Shown: positions 1-13,916 of the stretch, in pieces
Numbering within the stretch: position 1 is the stretch's first letter
Layout: each line of letters begins with the position of its first letter
Origin: Hydractinia symbiolongicarpus
Lineage: Eukaryota; Cnidaria; Hydrozoa; Anthoathecata; Hydractiniidae
Direction of reading: 5' to 3'
NCBI RefSeq assembly: GCF_029227915.1
Contig: NC_079882.1
Span: forward strand, 29,192,001 to 29,256,000
Length of the DNA: 64,000 nt
Made by a program: the position numbers and the translations under genes
The notes under the pieces: generated by a model
Seen by the model: the letters and a program-made list of their open reading frames with translations, nothing else
What the model was told of the DNA's origin: nothing
The model's database searches: none

Positions 1-93
1 TCCATCTACGCCATGGCCCCTCCTGGAAATAATAGACAGGGTATATCCCTCGATATTTGTGAGGCTAGCCATGTAAAAATATGCACATCATCA
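1..93 (+). mobile_element. 3' part of a tRNA-derived SINE
   Basis: This stretch is nearly identical to the last ~90 bases of the full SINE at 28467-28816, including the segment around CTCGATATTTGTGAGGCTAG. The 5' part lies outside the window. The simple-sequence tail is diverged (CATCATCATC instead of ATCT repeats). Confidence 0.75.
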
Positions 94-301
94 TCTTGTG
101 TTGGTGTAGCTACACACATCGCACACATACATACAGCACTTACTACAACACTTACTTCTCTATTAATGATATCATCCACTTGGACGTTCAATTAATATAT
201 GAAACCATGCACCCATAACAATTTCTCTTTAACTTGTTTTGAAATTTAGTGTGCTTTCAGAAGGACCTTTGTGTAAAAAAGAAATAACACAAAGATTATA
301 C

Positions 302-600
302 CATTAGATGGATAAATGTGCGTATTTTACATGGCTAGCCTATCAAATGCTGAGGGATATACCTTGTCTATAATTTCCAGGAGGTACCATGGCTTGGATG
401 AGGAATCCTATAGTATTTAATGCTCATTTTCAGCTACGCAGATCCAATTAGGGTCACCACTCTACCAGACAACCCCCAGCAATGTCCAATGTTGCACACA
501 GTGTGCCATCTCTCCAATTTCCCTCATATGGCTTGGGTTAATCTGGGGCTATGGTAACATTTGAATCGAATTTTAGACCTGTAAAGAGATGTGCACACAA
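302..600 (-). mobile_element. Diverged SINE copy, reverse orientation
   Basis: The reverse complement matches the body of the SINE at 28467-28816: tail, CTAGCC segment, the GAGCATTAAATACT region, the CACACTGTGTG region and the ATGGTAACATT region. About a dozen bases are missing between the body and the tRNA-like head, and the head itself is poorly preserved beyond the box-B remnant near 570-580. It forms an inverted pair with the copy at 1-93. Confidence 0.7.
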
Positions 601-1309
601 ACTATATCAATGCATAGATATCATAAAGGTAAATTGATTACCATAAATTTTTGGCCAAAATGACACTTATTTGCTTGCCCTCTTAATTTTTTTTCAATGA
701 ACCAATAACTTAGAAACCTTATCCTTAGGTTTACTCACAAAATGTGATTGCAAACCGACATGCAGATCTATAATATAAGTCCAACATGATTTTATACCTT
801 GATTTCTCTTTAAGATATGATAGCAAATTACCGCTCTGCTGGAAAGAGCCTAAGGGGACAGGTTTGGGAGCCACTGATTGGTGACGATGAAACAAAAAAA
901 GAAATCTGCTTACTGTGATTGGTCAGATGCAAAATTGTTATAATAGCATTAAAAAAGAAACAACACCAAAATGCAATTGCTACAAGAAATGGCATTTCAT
1001 AAATGGTGATGAACCTCACACTTTACATATTTGATATTTGTCTGAAAAATAATTTTTTACTTCCATAATTATTGCATCCAACAAATCATCTTTTTTTCAT
1101 TTTGTTATCATGTTGTTTCTTAAATGATTTTCTTACTAATAAATTTCTATAACACTCTTTTTATCTGCGTGGTAGGTTTGTTGTCTGGATGATACAAAGT
1201 TCAGCAAAAATTATTTTCCATTCTTCAATATCATTCTATTCAACATCTTCCATTTCTTTATCTTCTCTTCATCATCATTCTCGGTTTAATGTCCATTTTC
1301 CATGCTACC
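601..1309. other. Non-coding AT-rich stretch
   Basis: I see no convincing exon, RNA gene or repeat here. Short open frames lack codon bias and flanking splice sites. Confidence 0.5.
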
Positions 1310-1735
1310 ATGGGTTAGACGGGATATATTAATGACCCTCTTCTAATCTCACCTAAACTGTGTTAGATCTAAACTCAATTCTGTCCTTATTACCTCCTGC
1401 CAAGTCTTTCTTGGTCTGCCTCTGAGCTTTGCCCCAGGAACTATCAAGTCTCTCACTTTCTTACCCAATTGTCCTCCTCCATTCCCGTCCCAACCAACTC
1501 AATCTTCTTATCTTGATAACATCTTTAATGATACGGATACCTAGCCTGTTTCTTAGCTCATCCGAACTCTTTCAGGTGTTACACATCCGTTTACCATTTC
1601 TATATCAATCCTTTCCCAAACGGTCATATCTTCCTGCTTCACAGCCCAAATCTTACTACCGTGCAACATAACACTTCTTACACAGGCCTCATACAACCTA
1701 CTCTTTACCTAATTGACAAGACCTCATACAGATTG
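1310..1735 (-). mobile_element. Non-LTR retrotransposon 3' relic
   Basis: The segment 1375-1715 aligns base by base, with scattered changes, to 25465-25735, where the reverse strand reads as the C-terminal tail of a reverse-transcriptase polyprotein (RRLSWLRHLKRM-like). Both lie on the minus strand. This copy is broken by stops and encodes nothing intact. The family level (jockey/CR1-like) is inferred from the tail motif only. Confidence 0.6.
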
Positions 1736-4700
1736 AGAGTAAAATTATACCTACAACAAGGGGAGGAGTGTATTTGTGCTCCCCCTTGGGTTTGCCGTTA
1801 TGTGTTATATGTTTTAATAAGTATTGTTTTTACTTTGTTAATGTCTTGTAGTAAGAAGACGAAATACCTGTTAGAATGAAATAATGTCATCATCAATCAA
1901 ACTTCTCGTATATATTTTTATTGTTAAATATATGTCCGAATTAATATATAAAATTATACCTGCTGTAAAAACATGCAATAATTTAACAGGGTGGGTAACA
2001 AACTTAAATTTCAATTTAAACTTGTTATATAAACAGAATAATTTTGTGTTTGAACAATTTAAAAGTCCTGATATTATCTGTGTAAAAATTTAACTTCTAT
2101 ACTTTTTACAGTCCATTGTTAGCATTGTGAACTCTACTTTTAATTACTCCTTGTTCTTTAGTGTTTGTTCTTTTTGACTGTATAAAACTAGCAAAGAAGT
2201 CTGAAGTGTCTTATGACTATTTTTTAGTTTGAAGACAAAAGAGTTTCAAACCATTCTATATAGTTATAAATATACATATGGTGATACAAAAAGTAAGCAA
2301 AATGTTAACTAATATATTCACACTGTACGCACACTAACTTATTACATTGTGCAGTCACATGCCAAAACATTCATAATTGTGTGTCGTTTATATTGCATGG
2401 CAGTAGAATTACAGCCTACAAAACTCTGCACGCCAGGTCAAATACTCCTGTTTAAGCCTGCTTCATTGTGACTTTGTATCCCCGAAACACAGAATTCTAT
2501 GCTGCAATTGCAGAACTCTTTTTAATGCCAGATCCCATGCATGTAGGATTTCCATGAGTGTTACGACTGGACAGCTTGATGGTTTTACAGCTTTGATGCT
2601 TTCACTGCTTTGATAGCTTCTTGTTCTTTCAAACAAAGGCAAAAATGTCTCCAGGGTTGTGTTATTCTTTGACGTTGGAAGGCATGGAAAAACAACAAGT
2701 GGCTGTCCTTAAATTTATTTAGGCCAACGATGCCAAATGCTGACCTATAGATTAACAAAGCTGATCCTGTATTGTGTTAAAATTTTAGAGGCTTAAATAC
2801 AATGTTCACACATTGTAACAAAGCTGTAATTAATTCTCCTTAATAATAGTCATACTCTGTCTGCCTGTCTGTAAGAAAGTGATTTTAGAAGCTGTACTGA
2901 ACTAAAAACTTTTTTATGTGAAATTCTCAATAGAATATCCATTCTTTGTTAGAAGTGCATGAAACACCAAATGTTACTTTTTAAGTATTTATTTTTCTTT
3001 CTGCTTGACCATTATTCAACCTTTGTTAAAAACTAGCTATATTGGTAGGCATAAATGTGTCCTCCTCACCCATTATCAACAATATAGCTGATCACAGCAG
3101 ATAGGATCTTTCAATTTCCAAAGCATTTGTCAGTTATATTATATTTAACATGCAACGCCAATTTAGTCAATTTAAGAAAGCCCTGTGATTACCGTAAAAA
3201 CAATAAATATAATTTTAATATTTATATATACTATTTGAATAAAAAATATAGAATAAAGATTTATGTTCGAGAAAATATTTTGCTTTGAAATAATATCCTT
3301 TTATAATTTAATTTTTTTCATGTTAGCAAAATGTGAAATGCCATTCGTCTGCCTGTGTTAATAATAACATAAATTTAAAAGACTAAAAAAAAACATGAAA
3401 GCCTGTAGACATTTTTTATATACTTAATCAACTTAGACTTCACACTTTTTTTATAAGAGCATACTTTATCAATATATCAAGGTTGAAAATAGAGAAAAAA
3501 AATGGGAAAAGAATGATTAGATCCAGGCTCATCTTTTTATTCTAGATATAAATATTTTTATGAATAACAAAATTTTATTAGAAGGTTAATTTTTATTTAT
3601 TGACTTGCTTGTCAGTCAAGAATATCAACTATAACAATATTGTATAACTATATGTTGAGAGTATGTAAAGAATATATGGAGGTGATATTTGTCAAAAAGT
3701 TAGGAATGCCGAGACTAAAATAATAAAAACAAAGAAACAACGCAATTCATGATTTTTAAAAAAAATGATTTTCTGAAATTTAAAATACAACAATTATTCT
3801 ATTATCAGTTGTTTTCAAATTGATTTGTCAGGAGACTATTAAATTTCATATTTAATCATTGTAGTTGCATAATTTTTTTGAAACAATTTTCTTGTTTTTA
3901 TTATATAGTTCAGCAAATACAAGTCCAACTCTCCCGTTATTTTCTTTCTAAATACTAACTTTGTTGTTTTAATTTTAAATTTTTGCTCCGTTTTTTCAAA
4001 ATATGTATTATTGCTGGGTTGTAGTTTCACTTGTCAAACACCGTCACTTGACTCAGAAATAATAATATTTGTATAATATTCCACCAATCCTTTTATTACC
4101 TTTGTTATGACAATAGCAGATAGTTTGTGGTCAACTTTATTGAGTTCATTGCTTAATATACAATATGAATAATGTTGCAACAATGTCCATTTAAATGATC
4201 ATCATATAGAAAACGTAATGACATCACAAAGAAAAGCATCATTTGAAACTTTCATGTCTTTAAAATTGTTATTTCCACAAATGTTTTTTTATTATTTTTA
4301 CGATTTTGATTAATAGTTTTCTACTGTTTTTGTAATCATCTCTTATCTTTTATTCGTGTTCTGTGAAAATATTTTAAAATCCAAAGACAACTTTGGGTGT
4401 TTTTTTGAAACTGTTATTAATTCCTTCAAGTAATAATGTTGTCATTTTAAAGTATGATTAATGTGTTCTTTAATGATTCAGATGTCATGCTTTCCAATTA
4501 ATGATTTTATTAAAACCACAATAATAGTTCAACTAGGTACCTAGGTATCAATTTTGTCATTTGGGAGCGATTTTTTTAAATAATTTTTTAATTGATTCAT
4601 AACGAAAAATGTTTTCTTGAAGAATTTTTTCTTTGTTGGATTAATTTTTGCCTTAGCATAAAATTAAAATCATTGGAGTGTTTCCTGATGGTAAAAGACT

Positions 4701-5065
4701 CATTTCACCACATTTTGTTGTGGTTATATTTTTGAAAAGCTGTTGACAAGTTTTATTCTGTTATTATTGTTGCTCTGTAGTTTGTAACCAATGTTGCCCT
4801 AGAACGTAAAGATACAGTATTTTGTGAAAATAAAATTTTATTTACAGCATTATCCTCAGCACATTTCAACATATATTGGTATATTTGTCAGGAAAGTAAA
4901 TAAGAAACATTAATAATAATAATAATTATTTTTTAGATTATTATTAATATATTTATTCATTTAAAAATATGGAGAAGTCACAGTTGCATGTTAATTACTA
5001 CGAAAAGAAGTTAAACGCGAACTTACATATTATATTTTTTTAACATTGAACATTTTAAATATAAT
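1736..5065. other. Long AT-rich intergenic region
   Basis: This is more than 3 kb of very AT-rich DNA with homopolymer runs and a short AAT-repeat palindromic patch near 4909-4945. I could not recognise coding exons, RNA genes or repeat families. It may include the promoter and 5' UTR of the gene that starts at 5066. Confidence 0.5.
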
Positions 5066-8000
5066 ATGAACCCCACTTCTTCACATAATTACAAACAAGA
5101 CTTTCCTTCAAGTGTTTTAACAAAGATGCCCATGTACAAGTCAAAACCGACTAACTCTCCTCCACCGAAGAGGAATGGAGATTCTGGTGATTCAAATAGC
5201 ACACATATTATTATAGCTAGTACTGTTTGTGGGGTTTTGTTTCTTGTTATTCTGTTGCTGCTGTTATTATACTGCTATAAAAGAAGAAGAGACAACCAAT
5301 CACACAGAAACATTGGAAACAAATCAAATTTTCATGGTGTTGCAAAAGCGGATCAATACAAGCCTCCATCACCTAATGTTTATTCTGGTTTTGTGTATGA
5401 AAATGAAGCACTACAATCTAGCCAAGGTGGGAAATTAATGTTTTTCTACAATTCTGTTCAAAAAATTATTGGAATGAATGCTCAATTTCCAAGATCATAC
5501 CCACAAGCAATGATTTATGACCTTTACATATTAGACCTATGCACCTTGAACTTGTCAAAGTCTTGTAAATGTTCACAACAGACTTTAGAATATTAGGTTA
5601 TTTAGTTAGACCTGTAACCTCCAACACTGATAATTGATTCTGACTTCAAAGCTGCCTATTTTCTCGATTTCCTGGACTTATGCAGGTTGTCACGTTAATT
5701 ATGCCATTAAATAGACGTTACAGAAAACGGCACTTAGCGCATTTTTAGGGTTCTACACCCTTCCTTAACAACTACCCAAGTGGAATTTCCACAACCTTTC
5801 CTGCTGCACAGCGTTTTTCAGTGAATGCTGCTTTGCTTTTTGAGAAATGGTGCTAGCTGCCTTACTGCACTGTCTAAATTATAGAAAAATTTGCTTCACA
5901 AGTCGTCAAGGTCAGAAATATCTTTGGACTAGCAAAATAACCTATGATCCAAAGTCCTGTCTGCTGTGAACGTTGACAAGTGAACTTTAACAAGTTTAGA
6001 GTGTGTGTCACTTAAATAAAAGAGCAAAATTTTAAAAAAAAATTTAGGAAACTTTGACAAGCTGAAAAAAATCTTTAATGTTTAGAAACTTGATACTAAA
6101 AGGCGCAGACAAAGAACTAAAAAGGTTTTTCGTAAAATAAAAAAATAATAAAAATAAGATTGATTGAAAGAACTTTTGTACGATGTTGTGCTGTATTTTG
6201 TTTTGGAAGCTGTAAAAAAATAGGTACAGTCATATAGCAAATGTTATTCTTGTATTCTTATATTAAATAGTCAAAACCTCAAAAAAGCCTTTTTTGGGCC
6301 AAATAAGGAAAATTAACAAACAGTTGAGGTTCAAGTTATCGAAATTTTAGAAGTTCCCCTCTCAACTAAATTATGTTGGTCTTAATATTGACAAGAAATT
6401 GAAAACATAAACCTAAACTAATGTTTTTGTTATTTTAGTTATCGAACCTGGTGAAAATGATAGAAATCTTCGAAAACCTGATCAATTCACTGCGAAACAA
6501 GAACAGACAGTAGTACCTTCACAAGGTAATTCAGTGAAGACAAAAAAATTGACTTCATTTCTATTTCGCACCCTTCCCCAACTATTGAAAATTGAAGTTT
6601 TTACTACCCAGGGGAATTTCAGTTTTTTGAAAATTATTTACTTATCATAAATTTTGTTTTTCTAAAAAGTAAATAATATTGATGTAATGAACGCTTATCA
6701 TCTTGTCTTAAAACACTAGCTATTGCTTTAAGAATGTTATGTTTTAACCATTTAGGATGTTCACTATTTTGAGAGAGTTCAAATGTACTATTAAATATAA
6801 AAAAAATTGTGCCTTGTAGCTTTGAAATGTACCTGTTTGCCTCACTTAAAATGTTGTTTTGATGATATGATTGTAAAATTAAGTCTTCGACTCTGCAAAA
6901 ATGCACAAAAAGCAAAAGATCTCATTTTGGCAAGTTTTTTATTGGTATGGTTATTCTCAAAATGTAAATTTTTCAGACTTTGAACACAATGTTAGCATAA
7001 AGTTGATGACTCCATGGAATGAAATTTACATTCAACTGGACTCAAAAGAGTACCAAATGATGAAATCGTACACCGTAGAATCAGTAAGTTTAATTTGTTT
7101 TGTGTGAAGATTACTTCGATGTAATTTTATCATGCTGAGAATATATAGTGTTGCAATTGTAAAAGTCTCAACGTGGTCGTAAAGGCGATGTAACGTTCTC
7201 TTTACAATGAAAATATACCGTTAATTGTGACCAGTTCGCTTTTTAATTTGCCACAAAGAAGATTCGCAACCACAAACGATGTCGCAACTATCATGAACAA
7301 AAATATTTATAAATGATTACAAAATGGAAAAAAAAAAAAGATTTTTGATCCTCCAAAATTCTACTTTGCTTGCTACATTCGATCAGCCATGTACTTCTGT
7401 CTATCTAGTCCTTGTCTAATTCAGAAACAAAGTTCACCACAAAAGCCACTCCATTTTTTTAGATTGCAGACTTATACTTAAATTTTGATGGTTTTAAAAG
7501 CACCACACTCCTGAGATTTAGGTAAATACCCCAATTTAAACGTTTTATTTGATAGTATACATGAAACCTTGACGTCTTGTTATTGTTTTAGATTTTGCGC
7601 GCCACTTTTCTCGTTCCCTTTTATCCTTATGATTTATCTTTTAGACAAGGAAGCGTCATCGCTGATTTGAACCTAAAGTTTGCAGCTGGTACTACGAACG
7701 CGTTAGAAAGATTAAAGCAAGCCGTACTTAGAGGCCAGTGCTCTCAGTTGCAAGTCGATACAGATTTTTTTAGTTACCAGCCCGCTGTTGGTGAGTTGGG
7801 GTGTATTCTTGTTGGTTTTACAGGTGGCTAGTAGCGTAAATAGTGAGTTAATGTAAGTTAGAATGCTTTGATGTAAGGTACTCATTGTGAATCTTATTAT
7901 TTTGTTATTTAGCATCAAAGACAAACGATGTAAGAATTGAAACGGAAGCTTTGTGCTTAAATGCGAACAACCATAGTATTTCTGGTTCCTTAACGCGTTC

Positions 8001-11000
8001 GGATAGAATGGAGTCCGGCTATGGTAGTCAATATTTTGATCCATCAGCTGTAGCTGAAAAACTGCAAAATCCGAAAGTACGCGATTCTTCTCAGAAGTCA
8101 ACTGATTCCATCGAGTCGGGAACGTCCGAGATTGGCACCTCACATTCTATTTCTCCGAAAAGTTGTTCCTCCACTAACGTTTCTGTGCATAGCAATGTCG
8201 ACGAGGAGCCTCCGAAACGGGAGAAGGTGACTCCTTTAAGTTTCATCCAAAGCATTGTGAAGAAGAAGACTCGTGGTTCAAAAACAAAACAACATGCGAC
8301 AATAGGTCAGTTGAGTAAAATATCACGTACTTGGTGTTTACGACGTGCCATTCTTTTTTTCACTTCTATTTTTTCTCTTGCAGGTATTCCACACATTGCT
8401 TTATTTGATTTTGATCCGCAAGACTTTCGCGAATTAGCGCTTCATCAATCAGACCTTGTAACGGTGACTATCACGGACGAAGGTGGTTGGGTAAAAGCTA
8501 CCAATGCTGCTGGCAAAGAAGGATGGGTGCCACAAAACTTTGTTGCCCCTTTTGACCCTAAGCAATACGCAGAAACTAAAAATGCTGTTGATGTAAGTTC
8601 GAAATATTTTCCCGCGTTTGGTCTTTTTTATAGTACCAGTAGGATTTGATTTAATTGTGTTTTTTTAGTCCATTATGTTCCTGGATGGAATAATCGAGTC
8701 TATAGATACTAGTTCAGAAGATCACCATATTGGAAAGCAAAACAGAAATAGTCACATGGACGACCAAAAGTCCGACGCGTCCGACAAATCACACGATTCA
8801 CCAACCGATGAAATCGATATATCCGGATTGTTTATCGCCATTTTCCCGAATGATCCTGTTGAAAGAAACGAGCTACGCCTACAAGTTGGTGATTTAGTCG
8901 ATGTTCTAAAAACGTCGGAGACAGGCTGGTGGAAAGGACGGTGTCTGAGTACGCACGAAGATGGCTGGTTTCCCTCTTCTTACGTCCAGGTATGTACAGG
9001 GTGTTTCATTCACACTTTACATAATGTAGTGTAGTGTTTTTTTTTGCCGTTTTTTTTTTCCGACCACGCAGGTGACCTCTTAAAAAAATGTGCAAAATTC
9101 TTGTAAACTCTTTGTGCAAGCTTCCTAAATAATGTTAGTTTTTGCCATATCTTACTTATTTTAGCCGCAGACATCTAATCTGGACTTCCACAAGTATCTT
9201 CAAGATGAACTCGACGACAAAGGCACGGTTTCAGATAGTGAAGTTCACACGAGAATGTTATCTGCAGTAAAGAAGAGCAGAGAAGATGAGAACGGATACA
9301 GTAGTGATACGTTCCCTGAAAGCGATGCAAGATCTAAGGTAACTTGTGATGTCCACCGGTGTATTTCGTTGAAACCTTTATGGAATGTTCTGTGACGTGG
9401 TATTGTGACGTACATGTGTTCTGACGTACCTGTGTTATGACTTTTTCTCATTTAACTCTGTTTTTTTACTTTTACAGGGAAACTCTGCATCAAGAATTAA
9501 TGTGGTCTCCAGAGCGATGCTGAATTCTCTCGGTACACGTTGCTAGTATTTTTATTCCCCTTAAAATATCTCTGTTGGGTTTGAGTGTAGCATTTTTATC
9601 TTTAAATGGAAAAAGTGTTTCTAAACGTAACAGGAAGTTTACGCGATTTACATAAAGTTGTGTATTCTTGTGTGGTTGTAATTTAGATGCAAAGTTTGCT
9701 GAAAACCTATCTGATGGAGATGATTCTCGTTACGAGCAGTCGTCATTGGAACCGGTAGTAAGCAATCGTCAAGAAGAAGACACCGACAACGAAGGATCTC
9801 ATCATGAGTCTGGTCTGACCGATCCACCCTCCAAGCCTGTTCCGCCCAAACCCAGAAAACGACACATGCTGCATACATACCGTAACTTGGCGGCAGAAGG
9901 AAAATTGGGTTCTACTGACAGTTTAGTGACGCGTTCCACTGAGTGTTTAGCCTCAATCGATGCCGTTGGGAGATCTCACCACAGAAAAGATCGAAGGAAT
10001 TCTGAAGAAATTAACACGGATGATGTAGCACTTCGAGGTTCGCGATTTGATACTATGAAACCAATAGATAGACTTCGACCCAGATCCTTCCAAGAAACAC
10101 CTAAATCAAATTTCTTTTATCTTGCAAATCGTTACGCATCTTGTATGAAGCCTGCGTGGTCCTTACCAACTCTTGTCGGTGACCAAGTTAAATTAAGTCC
10201 TGATGACGAACGGCCTTACCTTGTTCCTATTCCACGAAAGTCAAGGAAAAAGTCCTCATTAGCGGCTGTCGTGGTGCCAAAAGATGACTTAGGCGTGGTG
10301 GAAAAAGAGCAGAGCGTATCGTTGCCAAACTCACCTCTTAAAAAGACTGAGGAATCATGCGCTAGTAAAAAGACTGAGGAATCATGCGCTAGTGAAGATT
10401 TGGGAATAAATGTCGATGTCAATATTTCAGCAATCTCGTTCCCTCGTCATCGTTTGAGTAGTATGGATTCAACTCGTAACGTACAGACTAAATCACCATC
10501 TACGATAGATAAGCACATTTTTCATTCTTCAGACAGTGTGACACCTTTAGTATCCTCAAAGCCAGCTATTTCACCTAAACCTTCAATACCTCCAAAGCCG
10601 TCAGTTGTCAGAGCAAAGTTGATTGGGGCTCACGAAGTACAAAAGCCATCACTGATTGGTGAAAAACCGACAGTTCCTGTACGAACCACCTCTAAGAACA
10701 TATTTACGAAAGCTTTTATTAACGAACAACTTAGCAAAAGTCATGAGAACTTAAACTCGTCGAAATTAAACGAACATATACATAGCAGGCCTCCTCATAG
10801 TAATTCTCGAAGTCGGAATAATCATCGTCTTTTTGCAGTAGCCAGTTTTGAATCGATAAACGAGGAGAGCGAGCAAAACTCCTTTCAAATAACGACCGAG
10901 GACAACAGAAAAAACTTTAAAAATGATCACAGGCGTTACCACTCGGAGCCACACGAAGGCAGTTACAATATTAACACTAACGAGGCTATCAAAGAACACT

Positions 11001-11515
11001 TGAACTCCGAGCCCGCTCGAGAAAGTCGAACAGTAGCCAGTAAAAATAATTTGAACTCTAAGCTCGCTCGAGAAAATCACTCATTGGCCAGTGAAAATCA
11101 CAACACCGATTCCTCTACTTCTTCCGAAAGTTTTCGTATGGCTTTGCCTAACAACGAGCGCGTCAAAAACTCCTTATCAGAGGACAAACATGTAACTAAA
11201 AGAGAAGTGTTAAATGAACAAGCTTTGAGAAAGCACGATCGATTGACTGCTAGTAGTAGGACGTCCTCAATGCAAAGTTTATCGTCCATAGCATCATCTC
11301 GCTCCACCGCCTCCTCGAAACACGAACAAATGAATTTAAGAATTGCTATCATGAACGTCTACGGCCAAGGGTCTAACGATCTATCCTTCAAAGCCGGCGC
11401 TATCTTGTACGAACTTCGTCCTCGTAATAAGGAAGGGTTTTGTTTCGGATTGCTAGAAGATTCTAAACAGGGCTTTTACCCCGCAGAAGCAGTGCAAATA
11501 TTCCACGAAGTATAG
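5066..11515 (+). CDS. Membrane-segment / SEA-like / triple-SH3 protein (10 exons)
   Basis: Exons that join in frame: 5066-5426, 6439-6525, 6977-7083, 7592-7790, 7913-8305, 8384-8592, 8669-8989, 9165-9338, 9478-9532 and 9687-11515, giving about 1,244 residues. Residues ~48-70 are a strong membrane helix followed by YKRRR. Residues ~150-250 resemble a SEA domain (SKEY, then FRQGSVIADLNLKF). SH3-1 is ~383-440 (ALFDFDP, GGW, GWVPQNFV), SH3-2 ~505-560 (GWWKGR, GWFPSSYV), and SH3-3 closes the protein but lacks the usual Trp. PxxP stretches (PSKPVPPKPRKR, SPKPSIPPKP) suggest internal or partner SH3 binding. A signalling adaptor role is inferred. I chose the 5066 ATG because a frame-consistent exon starts there; upstream coding exons cannot be excluded. 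No known orthologue is recognised. Confidence 0.8.
10340..10393 (+). repeat. 27-bp in-frame tandem duplication inside the SH3 gene
   Basis: Two identical 27-base units (10340-10366 and 10367-10393) encode KKTEESCAS twice. The identity suggests a recent slippage or duplication event; the frame is kept. Confidence 0.95.
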
Positions 11516-13355
11516 CCGCAAACCAACATTGTGGATTCTGTATAGAGATTTTTAAAAAAGAAATGTAAGCATATGATTTCATGGTTTTAAAATTTATTTT
11601 TTTTCTAGCGCAAATTACTTTATAAAACTAAAAATGGCTAATCAAAAGTGATGGTACAAAGTTATCTTCCAGTTATTGTTCATATTTATCATCTATTTAT
11701 ACAATTGATGAGTGGTGTGTTTTTCGTATGGAGGGAGAAAATGTTATCGTTTAATTATTTTGCCGTATGCTACCAATTCGGTATATTCTTTAGGTGTGCT
11801 GGCTAACATTTTAAAGAGGTTTCGTACGGCGATTCTTTAATACGAAACGATTTTTCATTGCTTATCTTCATCGTACACCTATTTTTTTTAAAAAAAATTC
11901 CACGCCTGTTGATTTTTTAAAATTTTCTTAGGAGACAGGAAAGCTAGTTTGTTTTTTTTATCATTTTTTAATTTCTGTTCGCAAGATTTTGTGAAAAGTT
12001 CAATACTAAAATTGGATACGACTGTAAATTTTTACAAAATATATTTTAGTAAATTATTGTACATACGCATTTTATATAAAAGGTCAATTTTCAATTTTGA
12101 CTTGATGATTCAAAAATCGTCCTCTGTGCCCGGGTGTCTGCCGGATCTCGAGGTCAGAACAAGGAACTCTGATAACTTCGAATATCCATTATTCTCTGCA
12201 ACAAAACCTCAAGATAAGAACACTACTAAAACTTTCTTAATTTACTTTTGGTACTCAAAATAGCAATTTGTACAATTTGTGACAAGGAAATGGATTTCGT
12301 GTAAGCCCCGTTAGGTGTTGGCAGAATAAAGCCCCCGTTGGGTGTTGGCAGGAAAACAAGCTAGGGTCACAGGTCAAACAATCAACTTTTTTATACGTCA
12401 ATGAAACTCATAAAGTACTGGGAACAAAAACACTGAACTGAGACTCAAGTTTTGAAATGTCTAATGTATATGTTATTACTCAATCTTGTTAAATCCTGCT
12501 AAATTTTCTTCTCCGTGAGATTTACTCCATCCTCACCCTCCTTGTAGGAAATATACTTTTAGGTATCAAAAGTGCGTGCATAAAGTTTTAAACTGTGTGG
12601 TTTTCAAGGCTGTTCTTTCTTATAACCAACCTCGTCCCTAGGGATTTTCGGCGCATGTTACTGTGCCGGAAACCTTGTCTTCTTTTAAGTAAGTTGGAAG
12701 TGAATTGGTTTCGTTAAAGGCGTAAAATAACCTTGGGGTGTGGAAAGAGGCTAAGCATATGAAAGCCTAACTTCGCATTTCTGCATGCCTATACTGTAAT
12801 AATAAATAAATAAAACACGCATATATTTGATATTTTATTAAACAAAAACAACTGTATAACGGTACTTGCTTATTTCCGACCAAAATTTTTAAACTAGTTA
12901 GAAAAGGAAATGACAGAATTTTATGATCAATGATTAAACAGATGCTTTGTTGTTTAGCTGTCGGGATATTACCATGTTTCATTAGTGAATATTCTTACTT
13001 TCATCCAAAAAGTGTCCGGGATTGATTTTGGAGAGTATGAGGCGCTAACAACACACTTAAATGAGCATGCTCACAAAATTGTTTTATTTTAGAATATTAC
13101 GTCATTACAGGGAGGTAATTAAGAGAAAGAGACGAGACAGCAGAAAAAACAACGGATGAGTTAATCAACATAACGAGATCATCATGTGAAAGTTCGCACT
13201 CGATGTCAATGACACAAAAATTGACTTTCCGACAAAAAGAAACACAATACTAACACGTAACAAAAAATCTTTAGGCGAAATCTAACCTTTTATGGGTTTT
13301 TAATGTCCTATGAACGTTTTAACTTTTTCTCCTGGGTTTAATTACACTGGGAATG
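11516..13355. other. Intergenic region with small repeats
   Basis: This holds the 3' flank of the SH3 gene and no recognisable gene. An imperfect duplicate lies at 12303-12325 / 12329-12352 (shared GGTGTTGGCAG). A relic around 12626-12675 begins CAACCTCGTCCCTAGGG, like the repeat at 40245. Confidence 0.5.
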
Positions 13356-13420
13356 TGCACCTCGTGCCACACGTATTTGCACCTCGTGCCACACGTATGT
13401 GCACCTCGTGCCACACGTAA
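13356..13420 (+). repeat. 22-bp tandem repeat, three copies
   Basis: Units start at 13356, 13378 and 13400, with the core TGCACCTCGTGCCACACGTA. The period is 22 bases and the copies are nearly identical. It is a small minisatellite with no coding meaning. Confidence 0.95.
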
Positions 13421-13895
13421 CACTTTAAACTGTATAATTTTTGCCATGGCATAAAGTAATAAAGTGTGACTAATGAAAATACTTGATTCGTCACCACCAT
13501 CATTCGACTAAATGGGAACGAGTTTGCTTTTCCACTACCATTCCTGTATTTGGAACATCATATAAGTCAAAGAAATTCAAATCTTTTTTTGCGTGTTAAA
13601 AGAAAGTATGTAGATGTCTATAAATTCAATTCTTCACATCTAATTTTTCTGTTGTAATCTTTCATAAAACCAATAGCTTTATTTTATGATTACTGTAAAT
13701 CTGTCTATCTTTGTTACTTCTTATCTTAGGGTCGATATAAAAAAAATGTTAAGCCAGGAAAAGATTTCTTTGACGATAAAACAACTATTTCTGATCTTTC
13801 CTAAAATTAGAATGATCCAGATATGCATGTTCCGCGTGGTTTTATTAAAGCCTTTTCCTCACTTCGCGAAGTGTGAATGTCTTGGCCTTACTTAG
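13421..13895. other. Non-coding flank of a transposon
   Basis: There are no exons or RNA genes that I can support between the 22-bp repeats and the left terminal repeat at 13899. Confidence 0.5.
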
Positions 13896-13898
13896 TTT

Positions 13899-13916
13899 TA
13901 GTCGGGGCGCTGAGTT
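13899..13916 (+). repeat. Left terminal inverted repeat of the 13.9-19.3 kb element
   Basis: Eighteen bases match the reverse complement of 19259-19276 except at one position. Confidence 0.75.

Noticed and set aside
1429-2093. Plus-strand small ORFs
   Set aside because: They overlap the antisense of the retrotransposon relic, or AT-rich DNA with no codon bias.
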